NCBI GenBank assembly: GCA_947652115.1
Contig: OX393569.1
Coordinates: 2,413,615-2,477,614 of the forward strand
Length of the DNA stretch: 64,000 nt
Direction: 5' to 3'
DNA from: Blastomussa wellsi
Taxonomy: Eukaryota; Cnidaria; Anthozoa; Scleractinia; Plerogyridae
Part shown: piece by piece, positions 11,701 through 23,849 of the stretch
How the letters are laid out: every line of letters starts with the position of its first letter
How positions within the stretch are numbered: position 1 is the stretch's first letter
Translations under genes and position numbers: made by a program
Notes under the pieces: generated by a model
Databases searched by the model: none
Seen by the model: only the letters and a program-made list of their open reading frames with translations
Told to the model about the DNA's origin: nothing

Positions 11701-14700
11701 TGTTGTGCCACTGGTCAGCAGCATCCAACTGAAGTTTAAAAGCTTCTACTGCTCTAGATCTTTTATTTTTGCCAGTCAAGTACTTTGCGATTTTATACAC
11801 CTAACACAGCAAGACAGAAATAAGAATCTTAATTTATAGATGACTTTACTGGGCGGAAATCTTACGTCCAGAAAAGGGTTGGTTTTATATTTTAATAATA
11901 CTGCTCCCGTAAATACTCGCATATGATTGGTTGACAGCAAAACAGCCAAAACACCGTGGCGGCACCACTGTCGAAACACGTTTCCACTCTGCTTCACTGG
12001 CGGATTTTTCACTGGCAGGATTTTTCTTAGGAGGGGTGCACCACCAAGGAATGACATATCACCAATAAACCACTTAGTTTTTCTTCTTCTTTTTTGCAGA
12101 ATACTAGCACGGTTGTATTCATTCTCGTCCCCATAGACCTTTTCGTTTCTCTTAGCTGGCAGGGCCTTGGCACGAAAAACGAAGGGCTCTGGGGACATAC
12201 GATTTTCAAAAAAATTCGAATTCTTTTTATTGGCTGTTGAGAACAAAGAAATCTTAAACGGAAGTCAAAATTGTCGCCGGCCGCCGCGAGTGGTTTTGTT
12301 TGTGGCCACGAGTGCGGTAGTGATTTAAAACCATTTAGCGGCACGCGCGTTTAATTTTGAAATTTTGGTGAATGATCGTAAATTGATGGTTAATAATAGT
12401 GAAACAAAACCGCGGGGACTGTTTAGCGCAATTGAAATTTTTGCATTTATTAAATTGTTGGTTGGCGTTTACTGAGACAAAGCCCAAGGGACAATAGGTT
12501 TTTGACGCGGTAATTTTAAAGACGCTTTAAGCTGTAATTGTAAAGAGCAAGGCTAACAACTCATTCTTTGTAATTTGGTAGATTTCTTTGTGGGTAGAAT
12601 TATAATTTGAACTTGATACGCACATTGTTTCTGATCTGTGAAAGTATTTTGCGTAGTTGCGCGCGACCAGTGCAGTTAAAATTTGACAAGGGATTCGACA
12701 ATAATATGGTAAAGCGCCAAGTTTTAAGACGCCTTAGGATATCACTGCGATTAACACGGCTGAAAGACTCATTTGTCATTCGACAGATTTCGTTGGATAA
12801 CAATATTGCAACTGACCTATGATAGATTTGTGCGTGGGAAGGGGATTCAGGAGGTGGTTGATAATTTATGAAGTTGAGGATAGCATGATAACGCGCCAAG
12901 TTTAACGACGCTTAAATGACGACCGTGAAGTAGCGGCAGAACGGTTTTCTTTTCATTTACAAATAACTTTCAAGTTCGGTTGCGGAAGCACTACCATGAG
13001 CATAGTTTAAGATAAGCCGAAATATTTTGATAATCCGTTATTAAGGATACAGCTGTTTAGGAGGGCTTTCGGAGGGCAGCTACAGTTGTAATGGCTCACG
13101 AGCTTTTGGAAGAGCTTTCATCAACATTCAGAGTCAGGCGTAGGTTTTCGCAACTTCGCTTTGTCACAAACTTCCCCCACCCCACTCCCTTTAGATGTGT
13201 CCAAGCGACAACAATCATTTCCACACCTTTCCCCCACAGGCTGGGTTTTTAACACTTTTCGCTTCCGAAGAATTTTAAATTTCGCGCTCGGTGATCTGGC
13301 TACGCATCGGTGATTCCTAACCATTGTCTTACGAACAATAGAGCCCCTTTCCCTCAAACAATAGAAAAGCTATAAAAGGAGAAAAAGTAAGAATTAATTA
13401 TCCAGCCAAATCCTAACCGAAAGTTTGATACGCCATATTACAACACACAACATGTAGAAACATTAATGCTATATACATGAAGTCCGGAAGTCCTCGGAAT
13501 CTCGGACTTGAAATCGTATGTCTCCAGGGTCCTTCGTTTCTCGTGTCAAGGCCCCGCCGGCTAAGAGAAACGAAAAGGGCTATTGGGACGAGAATGGGTT
13601 GTATTAGAAAGCCGCAGGTCATCTCGCGGGGAGGGTGTGCGCACCCCCTGCACACTTCCCCTAGATCCGCCCCTGTGAAACATCTAGGTACGATTTTTTT
13701 GTGCACTTTTCGATTGAGAAAGCTCACTTTATCAACCTTGGACGCCAAGATGATCAAGACAGTGCCAAAAGAACGCCTGGTACGTTTTAATTCGTGTAAG
13801 CGTTTGCTTGGTTCAGAAGCTCGCAGTAGCATTTTTAATAAAAGGAAAACGGTATTTGGGGTGTCTTCTCGAAGAAAACGTTTTGTTTAAGATTCGCTTT
13901 TTAGCGGGAGGGGACGGGAGGAGAAGAGAGAATGATCGTCGGGGAGGGGCAGAGAGGGTTATTGTTTGCTTGCTATCCGTCTCCAGTTTAGTCATGTTAC
14001 CTGTGGCATGTACTTGTTGAGTTGCGTAATTCCCTCGTCATAGATGGCGTCAGGCGTAATATTGAATGTCGTGAAGTAGGAAAGGATCATGCGGTACGTC
14101 TCGGTGCCACTTATGTTCCTTCCGGTACCCGGTAGAACTTTGGTCGTCCTATTCTCCGCATTCGGGACACCGTCGGTGTACACGAAGTCGACAGGCAAAT
14201 TAGCAAGACCGCTGGCCACTTTTGAGGGTAAGCAGTGACGACTGTGTTCGTTCTCCAGGAAGTGAATAAGGTTTAGTACCGGTTCTCCAAACCCTTTCAT
14301 TAGAGCCTGAATAATGGCTTCTCTTACATTCTGCCCTGAGTGTTCATTTCGCCAGCGCGCATCCACTCTTGTATCTAAGTTGGCTAGGTATTCAGGCTTG
14401 AGGTAAAGTTTAGTGTACCACTCGTCCAGCACACCTGTTGATCTATCCGCCTTCGCTATTTCAGGGTACGACTCTTTGAAAGCATCAAGACCAGCTTTAC
14501 AGTCTATCGAGGAACGAACCATGCCAACTTTGACTCCCAGGGCAACATTATCTCTGTTGGTATCAAATAAGTAAATATCTTTATATAGATACTGATGGAA
14601 TACCAGTCATATCGATATCTTCATCGTATACATTGAAGACACTATTTTTATCTTTCACATGTCAAGATATTAGAGTCGTCATGGTTACCAGCATGATGAA

Positions 14701-17700
14701 TAGAAAATTAAAAGAGAGCTTCGCGTTCATGTGCGCGGCCAGCGCCGTCGAATATTTCATTCATTAACATTTTTTGAGCTCACTCGTGAGAGATACTGTC
14801 AGCACTCGAAGATAAAGTTGGTATCCCCGCGGGCCATTGCAATATCCTCTACATATTAATCGAGTTCGAAATCCCTTTCCGTAAGAAGCGCACTGAGTTT
14901 TTTCTGTCGACTTATGATGCGACAGGAAAAATATGACGGTCACAAAAAGCAAGATTAATCAGCTGTTTAGAGCGATTTTCAACTGCGTTTCGTACTGAAA
15001 AAAAAATGGTCCAGAAAGCGGCGCGAGTGTCTTTTCAAACCAGTTGATAAGCATTATAATACAAAACCAAAGTGAAAAATCGCTTTATCGTTCAGGGAAA
15101 TTAACATTTCAAGTCAAATTTCGCGGGCAGTATTCTAGCATTCGACCCAAAACACTGGCCAAAACCCGAGGAACCATCAGTGCCTAGCAAGAACCTATTA
15201 AGTAAGAAAACGAATCCCCGTGTCCTATGGCAATTATTTGAAATCTGTTTTTAATTCGCGCCATGTTGCCAAAGCTATTTTTATCAGTTGTTCCCAAGAC
15301 CGCACGGTCTACCTTCACGGTAACATGCAGGAGCAGCAGCCCAATTCAGGAAGAAGGAAGTTAAACAAATGTGACTACTCGAACATGTCAAGTCCCGCTC
15401 GGCATTCCAATGGTTCAGCAATTACCTTTACTAAGTCTGGAGGAGCGAAAAATAAACTACGGGAAGGGGTGGGGACTCTCATGTGATACGGACTAGCCAG
15501 TGAACAGGACTTATCGCGAGTAAAGAGGCTCCTTTCCTTCCTATCCCCGTATCCCCCCCACTTGATTTCCGCTTTATCTTCACCCTATCCTCGTCAGAGA
15601 GATCTGTTCACAGGCCAGAAAGGGATAGTAATGGCCGCCGTCTCTCGGAGTTCGCTCGCACTTGTCTTAGGGTGTTCCACCTCAAATATTTTTAGCCGGT
15701 AAGGTCTCGTTAATGATTGCACGTGAAAACATTCAGTGTTGGCGGTCTAGACGCGCCCACATCGGTATCCTTTAGCCAGGAGTTTAAATTAATTGAAATT
15801 TTACGAAAAACCTTTCATATGGGAGTTCCATCGGAAGTCCTTTACGCTACCAACCTGTATTGATCAAACGTCTTCTTGTGTTTCATGATGGTGTCAATCA
15901 CTTGCTGAACATCCTGATAAGAGCGCGGCTTCACGTGAAACGCGAACGCATTGACGTCGTAAGACATGTAGCAGATTGGTTGCCAGCAGAAGTAGTTTGG
16001 ACCCATCATCCAGTCACCCGCGTAATAGTTGACGTCAAATGGCGAATCAAAAGCGTGCTGTAGAAAATGCTTTGCCTGTTGGCATGACAGCAAGTGGAAT
16101 GTTTAACAACAGAGTAAGTGGCAACCTCATTCCCAGGGTCTCTTATCTTCCCGCTCTCTCTCTCGCTCAGGGAGACCCTGGGAACGAGGTTGAGTAAGTG
16201 GCGCTTACCAGCTTATTTTCTCTCACCCCCTCCCCCCGTGATTCATATTCCGCTTCCGCGTTTTCCGTGTACTTAGGATAACATTGAGGCCATTAATATT
16301 TGTTATTTTAGTTTTTCAGGGCACAGATTGATAACTGCATTTATCAATAAAGGGCAAAATTACTGAGCGCTGATTGGTTGAGAGAGAGGGCATTTTTTCT
16401 TAATCGAGGGCATTTTTAGTAATCAAGAGAGGGCATGATTACCTGTTAATGATTGGCTAATCCGTTAATTGCCGTAGCGCTAAACAGGCTTCCCAGATAA
16501 AAATAGACTGCGCGCGTGATTTTCCTTCGTATAAATTTTGCCCTTTATTGATAAACAAGTAATCCCATGAGACCTCGTACTATTAAGGATTAATTGCACT
16601 TGAGTTTTCAAAATTTTCCAAATTGCCCTCGTCGCTTCGCGACTCGGGCAATTTTGGAAAATTTTGAAAACTCTCGTGCAATTAATCCTGAATAGTACTT
16701 GGCCTCATGTGATTACCTATACATACTGACGGGTTTACCCTGATTGAATACCGGTATGTTATTATCATGAAACTTCTATCCTATGATCACCCGTTCTTTT
16801 TTCTCATAATGAGTAAATACAGGATAAAATTGCATTAGTTTAATAAATCAAGGGATTCCCATCAATTAAACTGATAAAACTTTAAAAACGAGAAGCGCGC
16901 AAAGAAAATGTTCATCGCAGAGGGGTGTTATTAACCTGAGGCTCCACACTGAGCGGGGTAAATTTGCCAACATGCAGTGTTTTCGCCCCGAAAACGGATA
17001 AAATTTTTTCTGTCGCGGGAAATCACACGTTAACTGATGTTAAAGGATTTGAGTGGCAAATAAAGTTGATTGATTACTTGATTGCCTTCACAACCTGATC
17101 CTTCCGCCTGAACGAAATTGGTGAAGTTATGTGTATGATTATGCAACTGACTTAGATTATTGATGCGTCTTGACGAAAACGCTTAATGTGGCTGATCGGT
17201 CATCCTGATTTCAGTAGGGGGGCCGAATAAGTGAAAGTTTCGGTAAAGATTTTACATTTTCAGCGAGTAGATAATCACGAGGTTTCATACTTACCTGCCA
17301 TAAAGCTTTTCCTTCCCGCGCTTTGAGCTTCCTTTCGTCAACTTTTACGTTTTTAAGTTTTTCCAAGAGCGCTAGCGCCGCGTCCGTCTTCCGTTTAAGG
17401 CTCTCTGGACTAGGATCGTATGGAAAGTATCTGTGAAGAAAATGTTAACGATAAATTTCTAAGTGGCGGCTTTGCGAAAAATAGACGCTTTTCGCGTGAG
17501 TCATAACAGAGGCTTGGCCAAGACTGTAAGCTTTAATACGGAAACGGAAATCTCGCACGAAAGGCCAGGGCGCCCCGCTGGCACTGGGCGTCTGGCAGAG
17601 CGCAAAATGAGCGAGTCTATCGCGAATCGCGTGGTACACGTCAGTAAAATAAGATGTCTGAGGCCAGATGGGGTCATCTTGTTCCAAGTACGTTAGGTTT

Positions 17701-18498
17701 TGCCGCAACTGTGAGCCATTTATCAACGCCTGAATTTCATCCTCTTTATCTGTTTTTACAGAGCTTCATCTTCTTTCCTTGAGCCCCAGGTTGATTAGAA
17801 ATGCGTTTAAGTCCGCTGTGGTATTTTACCTTTTTAGTCCCGGAAACAGTGCTTGTTAATCACCTTTAAAACGTCATCAACAGGACATGCATTGAATTTT
17901 GTGTCAGAGAAAAACAAAACAGTCAAAGTTGACATAAACAGTCTTGAAATTGTCAAATCATGAATGATTCGACTTCAGAAATACATGCTATTTGATGGCT
18001 GTCATTTCGCTAACAGTCGTTCGCTTCAGAATCGACAGGATACTTAACGCAGTGTGTTACAATTAATTTCATCCCAGGCCTGATGGGATCAGTTTAACCC
18101 TCCAACTAAATAGCATATGTAAAGGATCGACCTCACACTATGTCTTACCTTGTCTTTACATGTTCGACAAGTTCTCTCCCTCGTAAGTCAGGATTCCACG
18201 CCACATTATTAGGATTATGAGTAAAATACGCTGTTTTTACTTCCTCCAATAACGCGGGCAAACCGACGCGAACAGCTTCAGTGGAGTAACTGCAAAGCTG
18301 CTGTGGGGAAGGAGAAGCGGTATTCTTCGCAGCAGAAGGCGGTTTGCCGCATGCTTCATCAGCAGCATGTAGCTTCACTGCGCCCACAATCACTAATACC
18401 ACTCCAAGCAGGGTACATAGTAGGCCAAGTGCTAACAACACCGAGTTACTACAAATGGTTGTATCTTCTTCGCGTCCGTTCTGGCGCTGAGGTGCCAT
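8735..18498 (-). CDS. DUF885 zinc-peptidase-like type II membrane protein
   Basis: Exons: 18498-18149, 17430-17295, 16075-15855, 14553-14001, 11800-11311, 10587-10409, 9738-9680, 9140-8735. The phases agree at every junction and give 797 aa. A short cytoplasmic N-terminus is followed by one membrane segment (about residues 17-43), then a large ectodomain of the DUF885 family. Putative metal-site motifs are H572-E-S-R-P-G-H-H-T-Q and downstream E611-GWALYAE; an intron falls between them. The 59-bp exon 7 encodes IWRAVRLVVDTGLHYRG, a typical DUF885 segment, and restores the frame between exons 6 and 8. DUF885 proteins are HExxPGH metallopeptidase-like and are common in bacteria; the substrate here is unknown. 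A surface or secretory-pathway peptidase is inference. The gene looks intact. Confidence 0.9.
9408..9550. repeat. inverted repeat
   Basis: The arms carry GGCCTGTTCCAGGC and GCCTGGAACAGGC, with complementary flanks (AGTCGAGGG/CCCGACTAT). It lies in intron 7 of the DUF885 gene and is non-coding. Confidence 0.75.
9846..10069. repeat. 45-bp minisatellite, five copies
   Basis: Five head-to-tail copies of a 45-base unit (CAGTTGATAGCAACATCTA followed by AGCAGATCAGTCGGGGAAC) lie in intron 6 of the DUF885 gene, about 110 bp from the 59-bp exon 7. The copies differ by single bases (CTACAG versus CTAGAG) and the last lacks several bases. There are no spacers, so it is not a CRISPR array. The unit is 15 codons long, so the first copies stay open on the plus strand by chance. 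Confidence 0.92.
11801..14000. other. intron 4 of DUF885 gene, repeat fragments only
   Basis: This 2.2-kb intron holds fragments of dispersed repeats: around 12.1-12.2 and 13.5-13.6 kb a GGGACGAGAATG/CGTTTCTCTTAGC family, and near 13.65 kb a piece of the GGATCC-ended G/C-rich family. I see no coding exon in it; exons 4 and 5 join in phase across it. Confidence 0.6.
16340..16555. mobile_element. MITE-like element
   Basis: Terminal inverted repeats of about 24 bases (TTTATCAATAAAGGGCAAAA and its complement) bound a 216-bp non-coding unit in intron 2 of the DUF885 gene. Confidence 0.8.
16559..16717. mobile_element. long hairpin element
   Basis: Arms of about 75 bases (GATTAATTGCAC with a TTTTCAAAATTTTCC block) fold back almost completely around a GTCGCTTCGCGAC centre. 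It follows the preceding MITE immediately and is non-coding. Confidence 0.85.
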
Positions 18499-19019
18499 GA
18501 TGATGATACGAACGCGGGATGATGACTGAAGCTTTGTATTTGTGTAGATTACTGAATGAAACTGACACTATAATTGACAAGGTCATGTCAACAAACGTAA
18601 CTGACTGGCTATCAGTGTCAAGCTGAGGTTCGTCACGTATGTGTGAGATAATTTCTCTCTTGGCAAAACAAAAACACTGACTTGTTACACAGCTGTTGTG
18701 AGTAACAAATCAGTGTTCTTGAGTGGACGCGAACTTACCCGCCTGCTCGGGGAGGGGGGAGAGGGGTGGTGTACTCCCTTAACTTTCAGGTAGGTTTTTA
18801 AGGTTCCTAGCTGTACGTTACTGATATTGGCAGCATAACAAATAATTGGAAGCATACAAAACTAATAGCTTTTCTACGAGCAAATAAAAAGGTTTTTATA
18901 GTTGTTATGTTTTTGATTGACAGATGAATCCCTGTGAAGTTATGACGTCATAAACTGGCATTTTCGTTTATTTTGCAAGAGCCCAAGTTTAAGTTGAATC
19001 CATGAAATTGTGGATTTAC
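18499..19019. other. upstream region of the DUF885 gene
   Basis: No coding sequence is seen. It probably holds the promoter and 5' untranslated region of the minus-strand DUF885 gene. A short hairpin (about 16-bp stem, arms AACACTGACTTGTTAC and GTAACAAATCAGTGTT) lies near 18670-18720. Confidence 0.4.
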
Positions 19020-19140
19020 TTCGGTATAAAAACCTGTGACATTTTTCTTTGCTTTTGGGCTATTGTTTCAAGGTTCTTTGTTGTCTTGTTTGTTCTTTGT
19101 TTTACGTCCCTTGTGAGTTTCACAGGTTTTTATACCGAGG
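19020..19140. repeat. inverted repeat
   Basis: Ends TCGGTATAAAAACCTGTGA and TCACAGGTTTTTATACCGA are exact complements flanking about 80 non-coding bases. Confidence 0.85.
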
Positions 19141-19860
19141 ATTAACCGAAATTGTTGGCAAGATAGGCTCCTTTAAAGTTGTGTGATTTCATACCCTTAA
19201 TTATCGGCATTCAAAATAGGCAATAGCAAAACTTGATCTAGACATAGTTATAAGGAAAAGAAAACAAACGGCGATTTACAATCATTTTCACTTTGGCAGT
19301 TTCTTTTTCGTTTAGCATGCTGTTTACGCACTGCAAAATAGAAGCGGAAATGAAACCTTATTTAAGGATCGAGAACTTCAAAAACTATACCCTATCCCGC
19401 GGCACCCCCCTCCCCTCTCCCTCAACCTGGGTCCGCCTGCTTCTGCGCGTAGGCTGTGGGAAGGTCGAGAGTGAGGGAAATAATCCCCGTGGGAATTCTG
19501 CGGAGCAAATAGTCACATTTATCATTTATATTTAGCTATATGTTTTGTTGTCTGAAATGTCAAACGTCGTCTGACACTTGAGGCTATGTGTTTTGCGAAA
19601 GCCGGTTTAGTTCTCACGGTAATTCATATAAGTTCGGAACGTTCATCCAGAATAGCCTGCTTTGCAGACGAAACTAAACACCGGTATAAGTTTCGTATGC
19701 AACGCAGGCTAATCCAGAATTGTATAACCACCACAGCACCCACCATATAGCCTGTGAATCACCAGTGCACCAAAAGGACTCTGCACCACAAATGATGATA
19801 TGTAAAAAAGTGACAGTCCAAAAACTACTTCCGTTGGTCGCTGAATAAATTAATCGTTGG

Positions 19861-20891
19861 ATGTTTGACTACGTCCTCCGTCTTAACGGGTATCCCGAAG
19901 GTATTATAGACCATATGAAGTACTCCCAGAACCACCAGAAAGATGCCCGACCCTTCAACACAGAATGGCCGTACCTGAAGATCCCGTATATCTCCGAACG
20001 TCTAAATTACAGAATCACTAACATTTTCCGACAAGAGGGTATACCAGTACGGGTCGCGCACAAATCATATACACCCTCAGACGAGCTCTCTCTCTCTCTC
20101 GCACAGCAACAACAAGGAACGGACATGCACGAGGGCCAACTGTCCTATCTCCAGCACTAAATTGTGCTTATTATGCAATGATGTTTACCAAACACGTGTA
20201 GCAACTGCAACCAACCCCGGAGGACTTCTCTATTAAAATGACGGGGTGCTCGTCGGAAATTTTGAAAAGTACCCCTAAAAAGTACCAGAATCTCGATTAG
20301 TGGGCATGGCCCCCCAAAAATTTTCAACTCTAAAAGGTACCACCGCTTCTACTGGAGAAACCAATTTTAAAACACCGAATTAAATTTGTTACAAATTAGT
20401 TTGTAACTATGGTTCACATAAATGAAAACTTCAAATAAAAACCATTGGAATCACACACAGTTCCTGTCATTTCTTGGCTCAATACCCTAAAAGGTACCGC
20501 GACAACTCTAGCGGTGGTATTTTTTAGCTTAATGTACCCTAAGCGGTACCAATCCAACAATTTTACCCCCTAAAAGGTACGACGAGCACCCCCGTCATTT
20601 TTATAGGGAAGCCCCCCCCCCCACCCCCCGGGCAACCAACACTTCATTGGGAGCACTACACGCTTTATCCACGATCGCGTAAGGGAACACCTGAACAATG
20701 ATAACTACTCCGTGAAGAAACACATTTCTAAGTGCCAAAACAAAGTCAACAAAGGCATCGAAATCAAGACTATTGTACTAGAAAACGACCCCACAAATCT
20801 ACGACTGTTCGAAGCGTTTTACATACGAAACTACAAACCTGCCATCAACTCCCGAGAGGAATGCAGCGAATTCGCGGACCTTTTATTCTAA
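19861..20891 (+). pseudogene. Penelope-like element C-terminal fragment, split by a MITE
   Basis: From about 19861 the frame reads the linker region found in cnidarian Penelope-type reverse transcriptases (LKIPYISERL, VRVAHKSYTP). After the MITE at 20216-20631 it resumes as a GIY-YIG endonuclease tail (GSTTRFIHDRVREHLNN, LRLFEAFYIRNYKP), ending at the stop at 20891. The upstream polymerase portion is missing. The element is dead: 5' truncated and interrupted. The assignment to Penelope-like elements rests on the reverse transcriptase linker plus GIY-YIG arrangement. Confidence 0.85.
20216..20631. mobile_element. MITE with 9-bp target duplication
   Basis: A 416-bp insertion is flanked by the direct repeat GCAACCAAC at 20207-20215 and 20632-20640. 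Terminal inverted repeats run about 35-50 bases (core AAAATGACGGGG, then TGCTCGTCG), with a C-rich right tip. The interior repeats the motif CTAAAAGGTACC or variants and has no coding capacity. Removing it and one target copy restores the GIY-YIG frame of the host element. A 9-bp duplication fits Mutator-like or similar transposons; the superfamily is inference. Confidence 0.88.
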
Positions 20892-20994
20892 TAATTGTTC
20901 TCCATATTTAGAGACTTTTTGTACTTTGACACTCGTTCATTCGATCATACCATTCGTTTTTATTCATATCTGCACCTTATTATTTATCTCATGC

Positions 20995-21162
20995 AATAGA
21001 CCAATTCCGATATGTTAAATTCTAACATGCTGCCGAGCCTTAGGGGAATAAAACAAAATAAATAATTTATTCATCCCTAAGCCTCGATGCAAAATCTTTT
21101 GTTTTATTCCCCTAAGCCTCGCCAATATGTTAGAATATTAATATATCGGAATTGGTCTATTT
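20995..21162. mobile_element. MITE-like inverted repeat
   Basis: Arms of about 70 bases begin AATAGACCAATTCCGATAT and end with the complement. The interior repeats CCCTAAGCCTCG in both orientations. Non-coding. Confidence 0.85.
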
Positions 21163-21639
21163 ACCCCCACATTCTTTCGCTTTTCGCACGTCTTTTCCTT
21201 TCATCTATTTTTAAGCCTTGCGCGGAACATTTTTTCGTATCCCTGATATGATGACGTAGATCGGCGAAAGCTTGGATTTTTAAAACGATTTTAATATCAA
21301 TTTTACAGTACTGCAAGGCCTCAATCGAACCTTTTTCAGTTTCGCTAAATAAATTGTAGAATTCACTGAGTGTAGTGGAGGATTTTATGCTTTACGGTAA
21401 TAGGATCTTTATGCCAACATGCGTTTTTTATTGAATTGTGATCTATTTTTATGCCGTCATGTTTGCTTTATTTAATTGGCTCGTTTTCTACTTCAAGATC
21501 TTTTGTAGCCTTAGAAAGATAAATGTAATCTTGTGATCTATGAAGTCAGTTAGCCTGTTCAAGGCGTTCAATTAGTGAGCTACGGCTCAAAGGACAGACA
21601 CATTTTTCGCTCGCCGTTGTCCTTCGTGACGTTCCCCAC

Positions 21640-22323
21640 CAATCGAACACGTGGAGGCTAAGGGTGATTTACGCAGCGATGACAACATTATCATTACGAA
21701 ACCAGACAATGGAAATTGTGTTGATTCCCGGACTTAATTATCTCAACAAAATGAAACAGTTGATTTCCAATGATTCCAAAATTCAGACAATTAAAACACA
21801 ATTCAACTAAATTTCGAGAGGACAGTCTTTTACATATCTTCGCAAACTAATTAAGAAAAGACGGCGTTATTGATGATGCGGCATTCCACAGGATTTTACC
21901 CAGAGGTTCCCTGGTGTTTTGTATGGCTTGCTATAATTAAGTGTCCCCAATTTTGGGTGTATCCCCTCGGCTAACTATTTGGAGACACGTTAATAAAGTG
22001 ATTGATTGATTAATTAATTGGTTGATTGATCACAAGACTGGTTGCCCTTTCCGTCCCCACCAGCTAGTAAACTGGCGTAAAGATTCATATGCTCTTTCAA
22101 TATTAGTTCACTATTGACAAATGTACCACTTGATGAAACTACATATATTTATCTCAACAAGTTGTATTCTCTTTCCGATCCTCCTAAATTACCTCGTTCC
22201 ATTTTTTTTCAAATTATAGGAGATTTCCACTGAGGAGAGCCGTTATTTACGACCACATTGATGGTGTAGCTATGGGTTCGCCTTTAGGGCCCAGTTTTAG
22301 TTAACATCTTCGTGTGCCACTTT
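21640..22323 (+). pseudogene. degenerate Penelope-like reverse transcriptase fragment
   Basis: Frameshifted pieces of a Penelope-type reverse transcriptase can be read in order: IIITKPDNGN near 21.70 kb, a DGVIDDAAFHRILPRGS segment near 21.88 kb, SSLFTNVPLDETT near 22.10 kb and DHIDGVAMGSPLGP near 22.26 kb. The copy stops where the inverted repeat at 22430 begins. It is the N-terminal and palm part, yet lies downstream of a C-terminal fragment in the same orientation. Confidence 0.75.
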
Positions 22324-22429
22324 GAAGAATCAAGGAATCAAAGAGCCACGACCAAATTTTTTTAAACAAAATTTTGCGCTCGATTTCACAGGCAACAAAC
22401 TGCCCAAGCGAAAAAGGTCTATTCAACAT

Positions 22430-22707
22430 TTACAGTGTTACGCGCCTTACCGTTGCCACTCGAGAAAGTTTTTGATTAAATTTGGACAACTTTTTGCTAA
22501 CTTCAAAGCGAGCCAGCCAATCAGAACATGAGAATTTCCAAGGGCGGAGATGTCCAATTATAAGTGCATTCACTCCCTTGGGAATTGACATTCTCATGTT
22601 CTGGTTGGCTGGCTCGCTTTGAAGTTAGCAACAAGTTGTCAAAAAGATGTCAAACTTTAATCAAAAACTTTCTCGAGTGGCAACGGTAAGGCGCGTAGCA
22701 CTGTAAC
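22430..22707. mobile_element. MITE-like inverted repeat
   Basis: Arms of about 115 bases share TACGCGCCTTACCGTTGCCA-type and AAAGCGAGCCAGCCAA-type blocks and fold around a short centre near 22.57 kb. Non-coding. Confidence 0.85.
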
Positions 22708-23849
22708 CCAAAGAAAAGAATCTGAAGAATGCAAACAACTGAATCATTTAACAACGATTTATAAATAATTAATCAAGACCAGAAAATGTCACTGATCTTC
22801 GTTGTGTGGAAGCACAAATGCCGTTCACATATCAGCCGACAGCTGGTCACACGCGTCGGGCTACGGTAAAATATGTCAATGGTATTTTTCAAGTTCTACA
22901 GCAGTTAGGTCCACTTTTAAAAAAGCTTCAGGTTTCAGTCATTTATAATTGAGCTTGCACTCATCCGGCATCAAAGTCTCCTTAAACATATTCTAACCCT
23001 TTCAATACCAAGATGGACATAGTAATTCTTCTTACAGGTTCTCGTACATTTCTTTTAACATGAGTACCGAGAATCTAGTGGTTCATCAAGACGATATCTC
23101 CTGTCTACTTGACAATGGTACTGCAAGGAGAAATTATATGTCGATCTCTCTTGGGATTTAAGAGCGTATGGAAGATATTTTTTATTTGCTTGATTGAATC
23201 TTACGAGGGATCTTGATGAGGACAAGCTGTCATTGAAATATTTCAAAACCGTTTTCTCTTCACCGTGTTTTAGACGTTCAAGAGTCAATTTCACTTCCGG
23301 TTGGGTCAAAAACCGCGCGAAGTGGCAACCTGGAGATAACCAAGCGGAAAGGAACGTTCTCTATGACCAAACAAAGTTTTTTATTCCGCGTCTATCTTCA
23401 TTCAAAGTTTGTCTGTAATAAAACAAAAAGACAGCAGAAGATAGGGAAACTACGTAGTATCGTTTTAAAGTCATGGCTTGACTAGCTTCAGGACCTCAAT
23501 TTGCGCGGTCTATGACCCACCCAGGAGTCACACTTGACGTTCTTACACGGCAAAACTCGGCAAAGAAAATAAAATTTCTATTTTCCGATGTTCACATCAG
23601 GATCCCATGTCGATACCATCAAGCAAAATTAAAAAAAAAAATCTGTCATGTAAACTTTAAAAGATTAAAACAATTTCTGATGGGAAAAAAGAGTGCTTCG
23701 TCGAAATAATTTTGTTCTCTCGAGATGCCGAACATGGCTCGCATCACCTGAAGTAAAATGTTACAACCATAAACACCAGTTTTCAGGAAATGTAAGCCGG
23801 GGATGACCGAACGTTTGAAAGTATAATGTTTAATATAAGCGAGTATAAA

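Noticed and set aside
17445..17726. 93-codon minus-strand frame that looks protein-like, next to DUF885 exon 2
   Set aside because: Exons 1 and 2 of the DUF885 gene join in phase across it, it shows no DUF885 similarity, and a frame on the opposite strand is equally open.
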